This document shows positions 1 to 6,499 of a stretch of DNA of 12,423 bases, piece by piece (position 1 is the stretch's first letter; each line of letters begins with the position of its first letter). The notes beneath the pieces are model-generated. The model saw nothing but the letters and a program-made list of their open reading frames with translations, ran no database searches and was not told the origin of the DNA. Source of the DNA: SOIA01 sp050116035 (GTDB lineage: Bacteria; Acidobacteriota; Aminicenantia; Aminicenantales; Aminicenantaceae); the NCBI GenBank assembly GCA_050116035.1, contig JASFPJ010000073.1, positions 1-12,423 on the forward strand. The letters run 5' to 3'. Both the position numbers and the translations under genes were made by a program.

Positions 1-172
1 TTCATCTGTAATCCTTTGTGTCCTGATTAAAATGGATGAATATTCTGTTCTGAAGGCATCTGGTCATTATGTACTCTCAATTCTTTCTTTTCTAACCACT
101 TATCATGAATTAGCTGTCTATATCACTTCTATCACAGTGAAAAGATGTGGTCAAATCAAAAATTAGTACAAA
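1..172. other. Non-coding stretch with no recognisable gene
   Basis: I see no plausible coding region, RNA gene or clear promoter here. The sequence is AT-rich. Its last bases (A-run at 170-175) abut the palindrome described next and act as the T-tract of a minus-strand terminator. It may be the far end of an intergenic region that continues outside the window. Confidence 0.5.
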
Positions 173-259
173 AAAGGGGTCGCGTCTTAACATTTAACAT
201 TTGAACTTATTTTTTCCCAAACAGGCAGCAGATGTTAAATGTTAAGACGCGACCCCTTT
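170..259 (-). terminator. Probable intrinsic terminator of the Sec-thioredoxin/TPR gene
   Basis: On the minus strand this is a 28-bp perfect stem followed directly by TTTTTT, about 28 bases past the stop codon at 288. The stem comes from the REP-like palindrome, so the element has apparently been placed, or kept, where it ends the transcript. The stem is longer than usual for an intrinsic terminator. Confidence 0.5.
173..259. repeat. REP/MITE-like perfect palindrome (28-bp arms, 31-nt loop)
   Basis: Positions 173-200 and 232-259 are exact reverse complements over 28 bp, with core GGGGTCGCGTCTTAAC, and enclose a 31-nt loop. Arms this long and perfect resemble the REP-type palindromes mobilised by Y1 (RAYT/IS200-like) transposases, whose ends often contain a GGGGTC...TTAACAT-like core. 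That family link is from general recognition and no transposase lies in the window. Read on the minus strand, the stem is followed by six T residues (A-run 170-175), so it can serve as a Rho-independent terminator for the selenoprotein gene that stops at 288. Confidence 0.75.
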
Positions 260-275
260 ATACGACCCCTTTATA
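250..275. repeat. Tandem 13-bp direct repeat at the palindrome edge
   Basis: CGACCCCTTTATA occurs twice head to tail at 250-262 and 263-275. The first copy overlaps the outer end of the right palindrome arm. It looks like a partial duplication of the element terminus, for example from slippage or an imprecise insertion event. Confidence 0.7.
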
Positions 276-287
276 CTTTATAATGAT

Positions 288-1793
288 CTATTTTTTCTCT
301 TCGGCCTTGGCTTTTTTGATCTCCTCTATCCTCTTTTCATAACGGCCTGCTCGTTCGCCGGCAGCCTCAACAGCTTTTTCTGCAGCTTTCATCGCCTCAT
401 CATATTTTTTCAGCTTCAAATAGACAAGACTCAATGTATCCCATTTATTCGGCGACTCGTCAAGCTCGACTGATTTTTTAGCGGCCTTAAGCGCACTCTC
501 CAGATTTTTCCCTAAACTGCCCCAGAACCGAGCATAGCTGTAAAGGGTGTTGGAGTCATCCGTGTAATCCTTTATGTACTCGGGCCCGAAGACATCCATA
601 GCTTTCTCCGGCTTGTCCAGCTTGATGTATGTATCCGCAACAGCACGCAGAACATAAAAATTGTCCGGTGCCATCTTGACAGCGAGCTCCATCATATCTT
701 CAACACTTTCCGTGTTCGACTTCTGCCCAACCCAGAAATTGACATAATCCCTGAGGTCGTACACTAATCTGGATACCATTCTATCCATGAAATCCTTCCC
801 GTAGACTTCATTGGCCTTATCTTGTTCACCTTTCAGGGAATACAATTCCGCCAGATTCCTCATGTAGGAAGGACGGGGATTATACCTCATGAGTTCTTTG
901 ATCTTTTCCGCCAGCTCGATTCCTCTATCAATATTATCCTTATCCCTGATTATCCTCTGAACATAATAATTGAGCACACTCGGATCATCTGGATATTTGG
1001 ATACGTACTCTTCGAAGAATTGAGTGGCTTCTTCTTTAGAACCCACGCGCCGATAATAAGAACCCAGGTACATATAGGCATCTTCTAGCATTTTGCTCTC
1101 TGGGTATTTCTTGATGAAAGCCTTAAATGGCTCAGGACTGCTTTTTCGACTGAAGATAGCCATGGCTCCAAGGGAATATTCGGCATATTCGGTGTAGGTG
1201 ACTTGTTCATCTCTGTACTCGGTCGTGCCTTTCTTCCCATCAGGATCAAGCGCCAATACTTTATTGTAGAATTCAATGGCTTTTTCTTCATCATACCTGT
1301 CATCATATTTTTGGGCGAGCTTGAAGACCCATTCAACGTTCTTGGGTTCTTTGGCGTATTTTTCAGAGAGGAGTTTGAAAGTATCGATGCCTTTTACGGT
1401 TTTTTCAACCCTTTCCAGGAATTTTTCGGGAGGGGGACCATACCCGACGTGCCAGTCTATCTCTGACCCGTCACTGCCCAGGATCAACACAGTCGGAGTG
1501 GCACGGATGCTAAATCTCTCATAGACCGCATCGCCCTCACCCACACCTCTGGTTGCCTGGTAAAGAATGAAATTGGAATGCAAAAAATCGTGGAATTTCT
1601 TGTTTTCGTAGAATTGCTGAACCAGCAATACACAGCCACCTCAGCCAGGAGAGAAGAAGTCGACAAGAACCATTTTGCCTTGATTTTTGGCTTGCGTGAA
1701 GGCATCATCCAGGGTTCCTTTGAACCAATTCTGTCCGGCTGCGGAGGAGACGAAAACAAGAAGAAGAAGTGATAACGCGAATGGCTTCTTCAT
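288..1793 (-). CDS. Exported thioredoxin-fold TPR protein; probable selenoprotein (Sec51, UxxC)
   Basis: The frame from ATG 1793 gives 501 residues if the in-frame TGA at 1641-1643 is read as selenocysteine. ATG 1793 has an ideal Shine-Dalgarno (AAGGAGG, 5-nt spacing) and encodes a signal peptide (MKKPFALSLLLLVFVSSAAG). A thioredoxin fold follows (about 22-135): strand VLVDFF, then SPG-U51-G-G-C54, and the cis-Pro loop ATPTV (Pro100). The TGA therefore sits on the first cysteine of the CxxC site. Residues about 150-500 form five or six TPR-like helical repeats and end in a charged tail. A SECIS-type hairpin starts 12 nt past the TGA. Likely role: extracytoplasmic thiol-disulfide exchange, with the TPRs binding a partner (inference). 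The upstream frame shares the SD, promoter and signal peptide, which argues against a TTG restart at 1628 that would lack the active site. The alternative is a single-base nonsense mutation or sequencing error. Confidence 0.85.
1614..1643 (-). promoter_or_regulatory. Sec-encoding UGA with bacterial SECIS-like hairpin
   Basis: On the minus strand the TGA (1643-1641) is followed after 12 nt by TTGCTG-GTT-CAGCAA (1628-1614). This is a perfect 6-bp stem with a GUU loop, extendable by one A-U pair and a weaker GUA/UAC extension. Bacterial SECIS elements lie just downstream of the UGA inside the coding region, with a G (usually GU) at the start of a small apical loop about 16-25 nt from the UGA. 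Here 18 nt separate the UGA from the loop G. Geometry and loop bases both fit the SelB-binding model. Confidence 0.75.
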
Positions 1794-1841
1794 GTTGACC
1801 TCCTTCATCGACTTCATATCAATTTAATAATGTTTAGTTTC

Positions 1842-1870
1842 AATATAGGAATTATCATTCTGGTTGTCAA
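1842..1870 (-). promoter_or_regulatory. Sigma-70 promoter of the Sec-thioredoxin/TPR gene
   Basis: On the minus strand TTGACA (1870-1865) is a perfect -35, followed by a 17-nt spacer and TATATT (1847-1842, five of six matches to TATAAT). The predicted start near 1835 leaves a leader of about 40 nt before ATG 1793. The A/T-rich tract just upstream of the -35 could act as an UP element. The promoter lies upstream of the in-frame TGA, so the full-length frame is transcribed. Confidence 0.75.
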
Positions 1871-1886
1871 ATAAAAATAAAAAAAC

Positions 1887-1904
1887 AATGGGGACGTTCC
1901 CATT
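1887..1904. repeat. 18-nt palindromic hairpin with GGGGACGTTCCC core
   Basis: AATGGGGACGTTCCCATT pairs end to end, nine pairs with one G-T wobble. On the minus strand it is followed by a T-rich run (complement of 1870-1885), which gives it the look of an intrinsic terminator or insulator just upstream of the minus-strand promoter. The core resembles termini of REP-like elements, so it may be a short relic of one. With divergent genes on both sides, an operator function is also possible. Confidence 0.5.
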
Positions 1905-1938
1905 TACGATTATTTTATTTAAAAATTCAATAAATATA

Positions 1939-1967
1939 TTGCAAAAAATTCTAACTCTTTTTAAAAT
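1939..1967 (+). promoter_or_regulatory. Candidate sigma-70 promoter for the Asp-box propeller gene
   Basis: TTGCAA (1939-1944), a 17-nt spacer and TAAAAT (1962-1967) give four of six and five of six matches. The region is very AT-rich, so chance matches are easy. The predicted start near 1974 leaves about 80 nt of leader before ATG 2054. Confidence 0.35.
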
Positions 1968-2053
1968 CCTTTTATCTTAATTTCTTTTTACCGCTCTATT
2001 ATGAGTTTTCATACATCAATTTTAATCATTCCACCAAAAAAAGGAGGTTTTGC

Positions 2054-4441
2054 ATGATTCTATCAACTCAAATTTTCAGAAAGAAGCCTTTATTCGTGCT
2101 GACCTGTCTTGTGGCGTTGGTTTTGTTATTCATGCCGCTGCAGGCCAAAAAAGTCAAAAAACCACAAAGGATACATTCCACGGACCCGGTGCTCAGGATG
2201 AAATGGTTTGACCAGCATGTGGAAATGAAGAACAACACATCGCATAAAGACATGAAGTGGCAGTACATCGGTCCCCAGAATGTGAGCGGGAGATGCACGG
2301 ATATCGCTGTGGTCACTCCGAAAAGTGAAAATTTCACGATCTATGTGGCTGCGGCTTCAGGCGGCGTCTGGAAGACAGTCAACGAAGGCACCACATGGGA
2401 GCCTGTGTTTGACCAGGCGGCCTCAACCTCGATCGGGGACGTCACCATTGCCCCATCCAACAGCGATATCGTGTGGATCGGAACCGGAGAGGCAAACATC
2501 TTCCGGAGTTCAATGGCGGGATGCGGAGTGTATAAATCCACAGATGCCGGCAAGACGTGGACACACATGGGATTGACCGACACCAACACCATCCCCCGAA
2601 TCGTCATCCATCCCAAGAATCCGGATATTGTCTATGTGGCGGCTTCCGGTCATGAGTGGACCCATAACACAGAACGCGGTGTGTACAAAACCACTGACGG
2701 GGGGAAAACCTGGGAGGAAATTCTTTATATCAATGAACAAACCGGTGCCATTGACCTCGTCATGGACCCCACAAACAGCGAAATCCTGTATGCGGCTACG
2801 TGGCAAAGGATCCGGCAAAAATGGAACGATCCCCGGAACGAGCCGACGTATTCAGGAAGTGGAATCCACAAGACCACAGACGGCGGCAAGACCTGGAAAC
2901 CCATCAACAACGGGCTTCCCGAGGCAAAGAGTAGAGGAAGGATCGGTCTTGACCTCTGCCTGTCCAAGCCCAACGTCCTTTACGCTCTTGTTGACAATTA
3001 TGAGATCGCCCGTGAGATAACCGACGAAGATAGAGCCGACACCTATGGCGTCCCTTCGAGCGGTTTTATAAAAGGTTCGACTGTCTACCGTTCGGACGAC
3101 GGGGGTGCAAATTGGAAACAGACGAGCGGACTAACTCCGGAAATGAAGCCTTACATGGAGCGCCATGCCGGCACCTACGGCTGGGTGTTCGGACAGATTC
3201 GTGTTGACCCCAACGATGAAAACACTGTCTACATCATGGGTGTTCCTTTAAGTGTATCCAATGACGGAGGGAAAACATTCCGAAGGCTGAGAGGCATGCA
3301 CGGCGACCACCATGGCATGTGGATCGACCCGGATAACTCGAATTACATCATCAACGTGAACGACGGGGGGATCGTCATCTCTTACGACAAAGGTGAAACC
3401 TGGAGACAGTTCAGGCACAACCTTCCGTTGTGTCAATTCTTTAATATCGCCTACGATATGGATACACCTTTCCGTGTCTACGGTTCGATGCAGGACCACG
3501 GCAGCTTCAGAGGTATAGTCGACCTCAGTAGAGGACGCGACAACATCCCGACAGTTGATTTTGAGGGAGCGCCTGGTGGCGAAGGCAGCAGCCATGCCAT
3601 CGACCCCACCGACCCGAGAATCGTGTATTCCGCTGGTTTCTACGGCCATCTCTACAGGTCATTTCTCGGAGAAAACGGGCAATGGCAGAGGAAATACATC
3701 CTTCCCCGTCCGTATCCAGGCGAACCCAGGCTGCGCGGGCAGTGGGTGGCCCCATTCATCCTCTCTCCACACAACTCCAACATCATCTACCACGGAATGC
3801 AGTATCTCTTCCGCTCACAAGACAAGGGAGATACGTTTGAGAAAATCAGTCCAGATTTGACCTACAACATCAAGTCCGAATTGGGAGATATCCCCTACCA
3901 AACGCTATTCTCCATTTCTGAATCTCCTTTCAAGTTCGGTCTGATCTACGTGGGAACGGATGACGGCAAAGTGCACATCACTAAAAACGGCGGCAAGACC
4001 TGGAAAGAAATCATGAAGGGTCTGCCTTACAGGAAATGGGTCTCCCGAATCGTGGCTTCCGCCTTTGATATGGGAACCGTCTACATGACTCAGAACGGAA
4101 AACGAGACGATGACTTTGCGGCCTATGTCTGGAAATCAACCGACTTTGGTGAAAACTGGGTGGATATCTCCGGGAATATTCCCATCGGACCGGTTAACGT
4201 CATCCGGGAGCACCCCACTAACAGAAATGTTCTCTATGTTGGCACAGATGTTGGAGTCTACGTCACCACAGACGGCGGAAAAACATGGGAAGTGCTGGGC
4301 GGGAATCTACCATCTACTTTTGTGGCTGACCTGATCGTTCATCCCCGTGACCACATCCTCGTTATCGCCACACACGGACGGGGCATGTGGGCCATTGACG
4401 TAGCCAAGTTCAATCCTCCTCCAAGGCGATTCAGGTTTTAA
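2054..4441 (+). CDS. Secreted ten-Asp-box (BNR/sortilin-like) beta-propeller protein
   Basis: This 795-residue protein starts at ATG 2054 behind AAGGAGG with 6-nt spacing. Residues 1-31 form a signal peptide (basic stretch, long hydrophobic core, LQA before a basic mature start). Ten Asp-box motifs of the S/T-x-D-x-G-x-T-W type are visible at about 162, 213, 274, 347, 402, 443, 588, 643, 695 and 738. Several are preceded by the strand pattern D-I-V-Y-V/A of BNR/VPS10-type propellers. The arrangement suggests two propellers. Such proteins are often auto-annotated as glycosyl hydrolase or sortilin-like and are abundant in Acidobacteriota. No sialidase arginine triad or other catalytic set is evident, so binding or an unknown extracellular role is safer. 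The chain ends soon after the last repeat (GRGMWAID), whereas many relatives, as I recall them, carry a further C-terminal domain. The gene has its own divergent promoter region. Confidence 0.85.
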   Translation: MILSTQIFRKKPLFVLTCLVALVLLFMPLQAKKVKKPQRIHSTDPVLRMKWFDQHVEMKNNTSHKDMKWQYIGPQNVSGRCTDIAVVTPKSENFTIYVAAASGGVWKTVNEGTTWEPVFDQAASTSIGDVTIAPSNSDIVWIGTGEANIFRSSMAGCGVYKSTDAGKTWTHMGLTDTNTIPRIVIHPKNPDIVYVAASGHEWTHNTERGVYKTTDGGKTWEEILYINEQTGAIDLVMDPTNSEILYAATWQRIRQKWNDPRNEPTYSGSGIHKTTDGGKTWKPINNGLPEAKSRGRIGLDLCLSKPNVLYALVDNYEIAREITDEDRADTYGVPSSGFIKGSTVYRSDDGGANWKQTSGLTPEMKPYMERHAGTYGWVFGQIRVDPNDENTVYIMGVPLSVSNDGGKTFRRLRGMHGDHHGMWIDPDNSNYIINVNDGGIVISYDKGETWRQFRHNLPLCQFFNIAYDMDTPFRVYGSMQDHGSFRGIVDLSRGRDNIPTVDFEGAPGGEGSSHAIDPTDPRIVYSAGFYGHLYRSFLGENGQWQRKYILPRPYPGEPRLRGQWVAPFILSPHNSNIIYHGMQYLFRSQDKGDTFEKISPDLTYNIKSELGDIPYQTLFSISESPFKFGLIYVGTDDGKVHITKNGGKTWKEIMKGLPYRKWVSRIVASAFDMGTVYMTQNGKRDDDFAAYVWKSTDFGENWVDISGNIPIGPVNVIREHPTNRNVLYVGTDVGVYVTTDGGKTWEVLGGNLPSTFVADLIVHPRDHILVIATHGRGMWAIDVAKFNPPPRRFRF

Positions 4442-4639
4442 TTAGGAGTGAAAATAGAAAACCCGTTTAAGCTCTAGTTGAGAAATAGTGAGCCGGTTTT
4501 TAAAAAACCAGTCTAATTTTCGAGAGGACCTTCCATCTTCTGATTTGTGAGCAGGACTCTGTGAAACTCCCACACGTGTGTTTCCGGATTATCCTTTAAA
4601 TAAAAGGATGTGTCCGGGAAGAAATTTACTTTTCAGGAA
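4442..4639. other. Convergent intergenic region with weak hairpins
   Basis: This spacer lies between the 3' ends of the propeller gene and the redoxin gene. GGTTTT-TAA-AAAACC at 4495-4509 is a weak hairpin that might end the plus-strand transcript. CACACGTGTG at 4571-4580 is a 10-bp palindrome. I see no open frame worth calling and no strong T-tract terminator in either direction. Confidence 0.4.
4584..4617 (-). terminator. Two-part hairpin downstream of the redoxin gene
   Basis: CCGGA (4584-4588) pairs with TCCGG (4613-4617), and ATCCTTT (4591-4597) pairs with AAAGGAT (4603-4609) around a 5-nt loop, with a small TT/GTG internal loop between the stems. It lies about 23 bases past the redoxin stop. 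No T-tract follows on the minus strand, so it may be an mRNA 3'-end stabiliser rather than a true intrinsic terminator. Confidence 0.4.
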
Positions 4640-5260
4640 TTATTTGTACTTCACTGAACAGCCATACGGGCGGCTGGTTTGAATGCTCACCTCTTTGCCG
4701 GCCAGGAGTTCGTCCAGAGCCATCCGGACATAATTTTTAGCTTTGGCAACATCGTCTGTGCTGGTGGAACGGATATCGTCTATCCCACCGTTATAGACTA
4801 AGACTCCGTCAGAATCGATGATGTACATGTGTGGTGTTGTTTTGGCTCCGTACAGTTTTCCGACGGTTCCTTCAGGGTCGAGAAGCACAGCTTTTGGCGC
4901 CGCGTTTTTCTGCTTGACGGTTTCTGTGGCTTCCTCTGGCGTCATGTATCCCTGTTTTCCGGGAGCCGAAGAAACAACCGAGAACCAGATCACACCTTTT
5001 GCCGCATATGTCTTCTGAAGTTTCTGCATGTTGTTGGAATTGTAATGCTTTTTCACATACGGGCACCCATGATTGAGCCACTCCAGGACAATGATTTTTC
5101 CTTTGTAATCCGAGAGGGAATGAGTCTTGCCTGTGGAATCCGGAAGACTAAAACCTGGAGCCTGTTTTCCCACTGGGGCTTCAGCAGCCGGAGCTAACGG
5201 ACTCAGGATCAGAAAGAATCCTGCTAACATCATACCGGTGATCAAAACTCCTTTTTTCAT
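4640..5260 (-). CDS. Exported thioredoxin-family redoxin (AhpC/TSA-like)
   Basis: This 206-residue protein starts at ATG 5260 behind a perfect AAGGAGG. It has a signal peptide ending near residue 26 (SPLAPAAEA), then a redoxin/AhpC-TSA fold: APGFSLPDSTG at 34-44, strand IIVLEWLNHGCPYVKKHY with Cys66, VIWFSVVSS, and the cis-Pro segment TTPHMYIID (Pro143). Only one cysteine lies at the usual active site (GCPY, not CxxC). A second, Cys201, is in the C-terminal RPYGCSVKY and could be the resolving or regulatory thiol. The family is a thioredoxin-domain group with the HGCP-[FY]-V-K-KHY signature; its exact substrate is not known to me. It is second in a two-gene unit, 25 bp after the DsbD-alpha-like lipoprotein gene, which suggests shared extracytoplasmic thiol chemistry. 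Confidence 0.85.
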   Translation of the reverse strand: MKKGVLITGMMLAGFFLILSPLAPAAEAPVGKQAPGFSLPDSTGKTHSLSDYKGKIIVLEWLNHGCPYVKKHYNSNNMQKLQKTYAAKGVIWFSVVSSAPGKQGYMTPEEATETVKQKNAAPKAVLLDPEGTVGKLYGAKTTPHMYIIDSDGVLVYNGGIDDIRSTSTDDVAKAKNYVRMALDELLAGKEVSIQTSRPYGCSVKYK

Positions 5261-5285
5261 AAAAAACCTCCTTGAATAGATAAAT

Positions 5286-6176
5286 TTATTCTAGTCGATG
5301 CACAAACACATCCACAATTAAAGCCTTCTCCTGCCCGGATTGACTCCATCCGTGTTTTGAGATGAGCACACCTTGAAGCCTTCGGGGAAGCTTTTCGGCA
5401 AATATCGACCTTTGAACTTCTAAAACATACTCATCTTTTGAACTCTGAAACTGTTGTTTTCCAGAGAGATCGATGATCCCTTCCTGTTCAGGGAAGAATG
5501 AGATGTCTGCGAGTTCTTCTTTAAACCACGGAGGAGGAATGATACGAATGAGAATTTTGCCATTTTTTGCAGAAGCCTTGACTTCCCAATCAGAGAACCT
5601 TTGGGGTAAATTCCGGCGGGTGGCAGCCAAACGGCGGGCCCACCGCTTATTGGGTTCTGATTTTTTAGTGTCAACTGGGAGACTCAAGATGAGATCCGCA
5701 TTACCTGGAATACAGATCTCCTTACACGCCAGCCAATTCACACTCGCTGAAATTTCCACACTCGAGCCTGATTCGACCGTATCTGGCGCTTTTATATCGG
5801 TCAAGAGAAAGACCTCTCCTTCATAGCCAAAACTCACATCATGGGGAGTCTCGATCTTCTGGGGGATGGGCCATTGGTTTCCACTCGCATGGAAACCATC
5901 TGGAAGATGCCATTCGATTTTCGTGGGCATCCCTGAATCACCAGGATTCTTCCAGTAGGTGTGCCACTGTTTAGCCATCTCAAGCCGGAGCGCCACACAA
6001 AATGTCTGTCCTGGCTGAATGGATTTAAACTCTGAAATCAGTTGGGCTTTCACGGGTTCAGAATTCTTGCATCCGGCCAAGATAGACATTGAAAATAGAA
6101 ACACGATAATGCTAACCAGTTGAAGACTTGAAGGACAAAATATGGATGTTTTTTCTCTTAAACAACCTGTTCTCAT
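5286..6176 (-). CDS. DsbD alpha-domain-like lipoprotein (no membrane domain)
   Basis: I place the start at ATG 6176 (296 residues). It gives a compact lipoprotein signal: basic n-region, hydrophobic LVSIIVFLFSMSI, and lipobox LAGC with Cys36. The frame stays open to a TTG at 6266 and an ATG at 6221, but the added N-terminus is unlike a signal peptide. The mature part matches the N-terminal domain of DsbD/ScsB-type thiol:disulfide interchange proteins (Pfam DsbC family, PF11412): WHTYWKNPGDSGMPTKIEW near 71-90, and the signature SVNWLACKEICIPG with Cys151 and Cys155. The DsbD transmembrane and thioredoxin domains are absent, so electrons must come from another protein if it is redox-active. 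It probably hands electrons to, or takes them from, exported thioredoxin-like proteins such as the redoxin encoded 25 bp downstream (inference). Confidence 0.75.
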   Translation of the reverse strand: MRTGCLREKTSIFCPSSLQLVSIIVFLFSMSILAGCKNSEPVKAQLISEFKSIQPGQTFCVALRLEMAKQWHTYWKNPGDSGMPTKIEWHLPDGFHASGNQWPIPQKIETPHDVSFGYEGEVFLLTDIKAPDTVESGSSVEISASVNWLACKEICIPGNADLILSLPVDTKKSEPNKRWARRLAATRRNLPQRFSDWEVKASAKNGKILIRIIPPPWFKEELADISFFPEQEGIIDLSGKQQFQSSKDEYVLEVQRSIFAEKLPRRLQGVLISKHGWSQSGQEKALIVDVFVHRLE

Positions 6177-6282
6177 ATTCGGACTCGTGCTGAAAAAGTA
6201 AGACGAATCTCGGAAATCCATACCCTTTTCATGTATGAATTTAACAACAGTTTCATCATTTTTCAAGCTATTTCTTACTTAT

Positions 6283-6298
6283 AACATAGGAATTATCA
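6283..6298 (-). promoter_or_regulatory. Candidate promoter of the lipoprotein-redoxin unit
   Basis: On the minus strand TGATAATTCCTATGTT contains a -10-like TATGTT (6288-6283). The adjoining 13 bp (ATAGGAATTATCA on the plus strand, 6286-6298) are identical to 1845-1857, which overlap the -10 of the selenoprotein gene. No good -35 lies at 17 nt; TTGATA lies only 13 nt away. A start near 6276 would give a leader of about 100 nt to ATG 6176. Confidence 0.4.
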
Positions 6299-6356
6299 AT
6301 TTATCAAGTGAAACAAATAATTGGGCATCCCCTATTATTCCTTATTAGGCATGTGT

Positions 6357-6371
6357 GTAAAAATATTTTAC
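6357..6371 (+). promoter_or_regulatory. Perfect inverted repeat, possible activator site for the sigma-54 promoter
   Basis: GTAAAA-ATA-TTTTAC is a 15-bp inverted repeat with perfect 6-bp arms, flanked by GTGTG (6353-6357) and CACAC (6378-6382). Its centre is about 120 bp upstream of the transcription start predicted from the sigma-54 motif, where enhancer-binding proteins commonly bind. It could equally regulate the divergent lipoprotein gene. A/T-rich palindromes also arise by chance. Confidence 0.3.
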
Positions 6372-6459
6372 TGCCTTCACACAACTTCAAAAGATATTTT
6401 CCTGAAAATCATGGAAACTTTCTGGCGAGATCTGGGAAAATCAGCATTTTCTGTCTAGT

Positions 6460-6475
6460 TGGCACAGAAGTTGCT
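6460..6475 (+). promoter_or_regulatory. Sigma-54 (RpoN) -24/-12 promoter for the S8 protease
   Basis: TGGCAC (6460-6465), five bases, TTGCT (6471-6475) matches the RpoN consensus TGGCAC-N5-TTGCW at every conserved base, and the preceding T also fits. It faces the protease gene; the predicted start near 6486 lies 14 nt before ATG 6500. This implies dependence on an AAA+ activator not encoded here. Confidence 0.7.
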
Positions 6476-6499
6476 CTCTTATGAGTAGAACAAGGGAGT

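Noticed and set aside
288..1628. 446-residue reading of the first gene from a TTG at 1628
   Set aside because: It would lack the signal peptide and the first half of the thioredoxin active site. The SD, promoter and coding signal clearly extend to ATG 1793 in the same frame across a single TGA.
1484..1759. Overlapping minus-strand frame across the TGA (frameshift explanation)
   Set aside because: The other frame gives no thioredoxin-like sequence. The same frame on both sides of the TGA matches the thioredoxin fold, so no frameshift is needed.
2068..4334. Several antisense and out-of-frame open frames across the propeller gene
   Set aside because: They are shadows of the GC-richer, repeat-containing gene and have no SD, signal or recognisable domain.
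4640..5260. Second selenoprotein candidate in the redoxin
   Set aside because: The frame uses ordinary cysteine codons at Cys66 and Cys201 and ends in TAA; there is no in-frame TGA.
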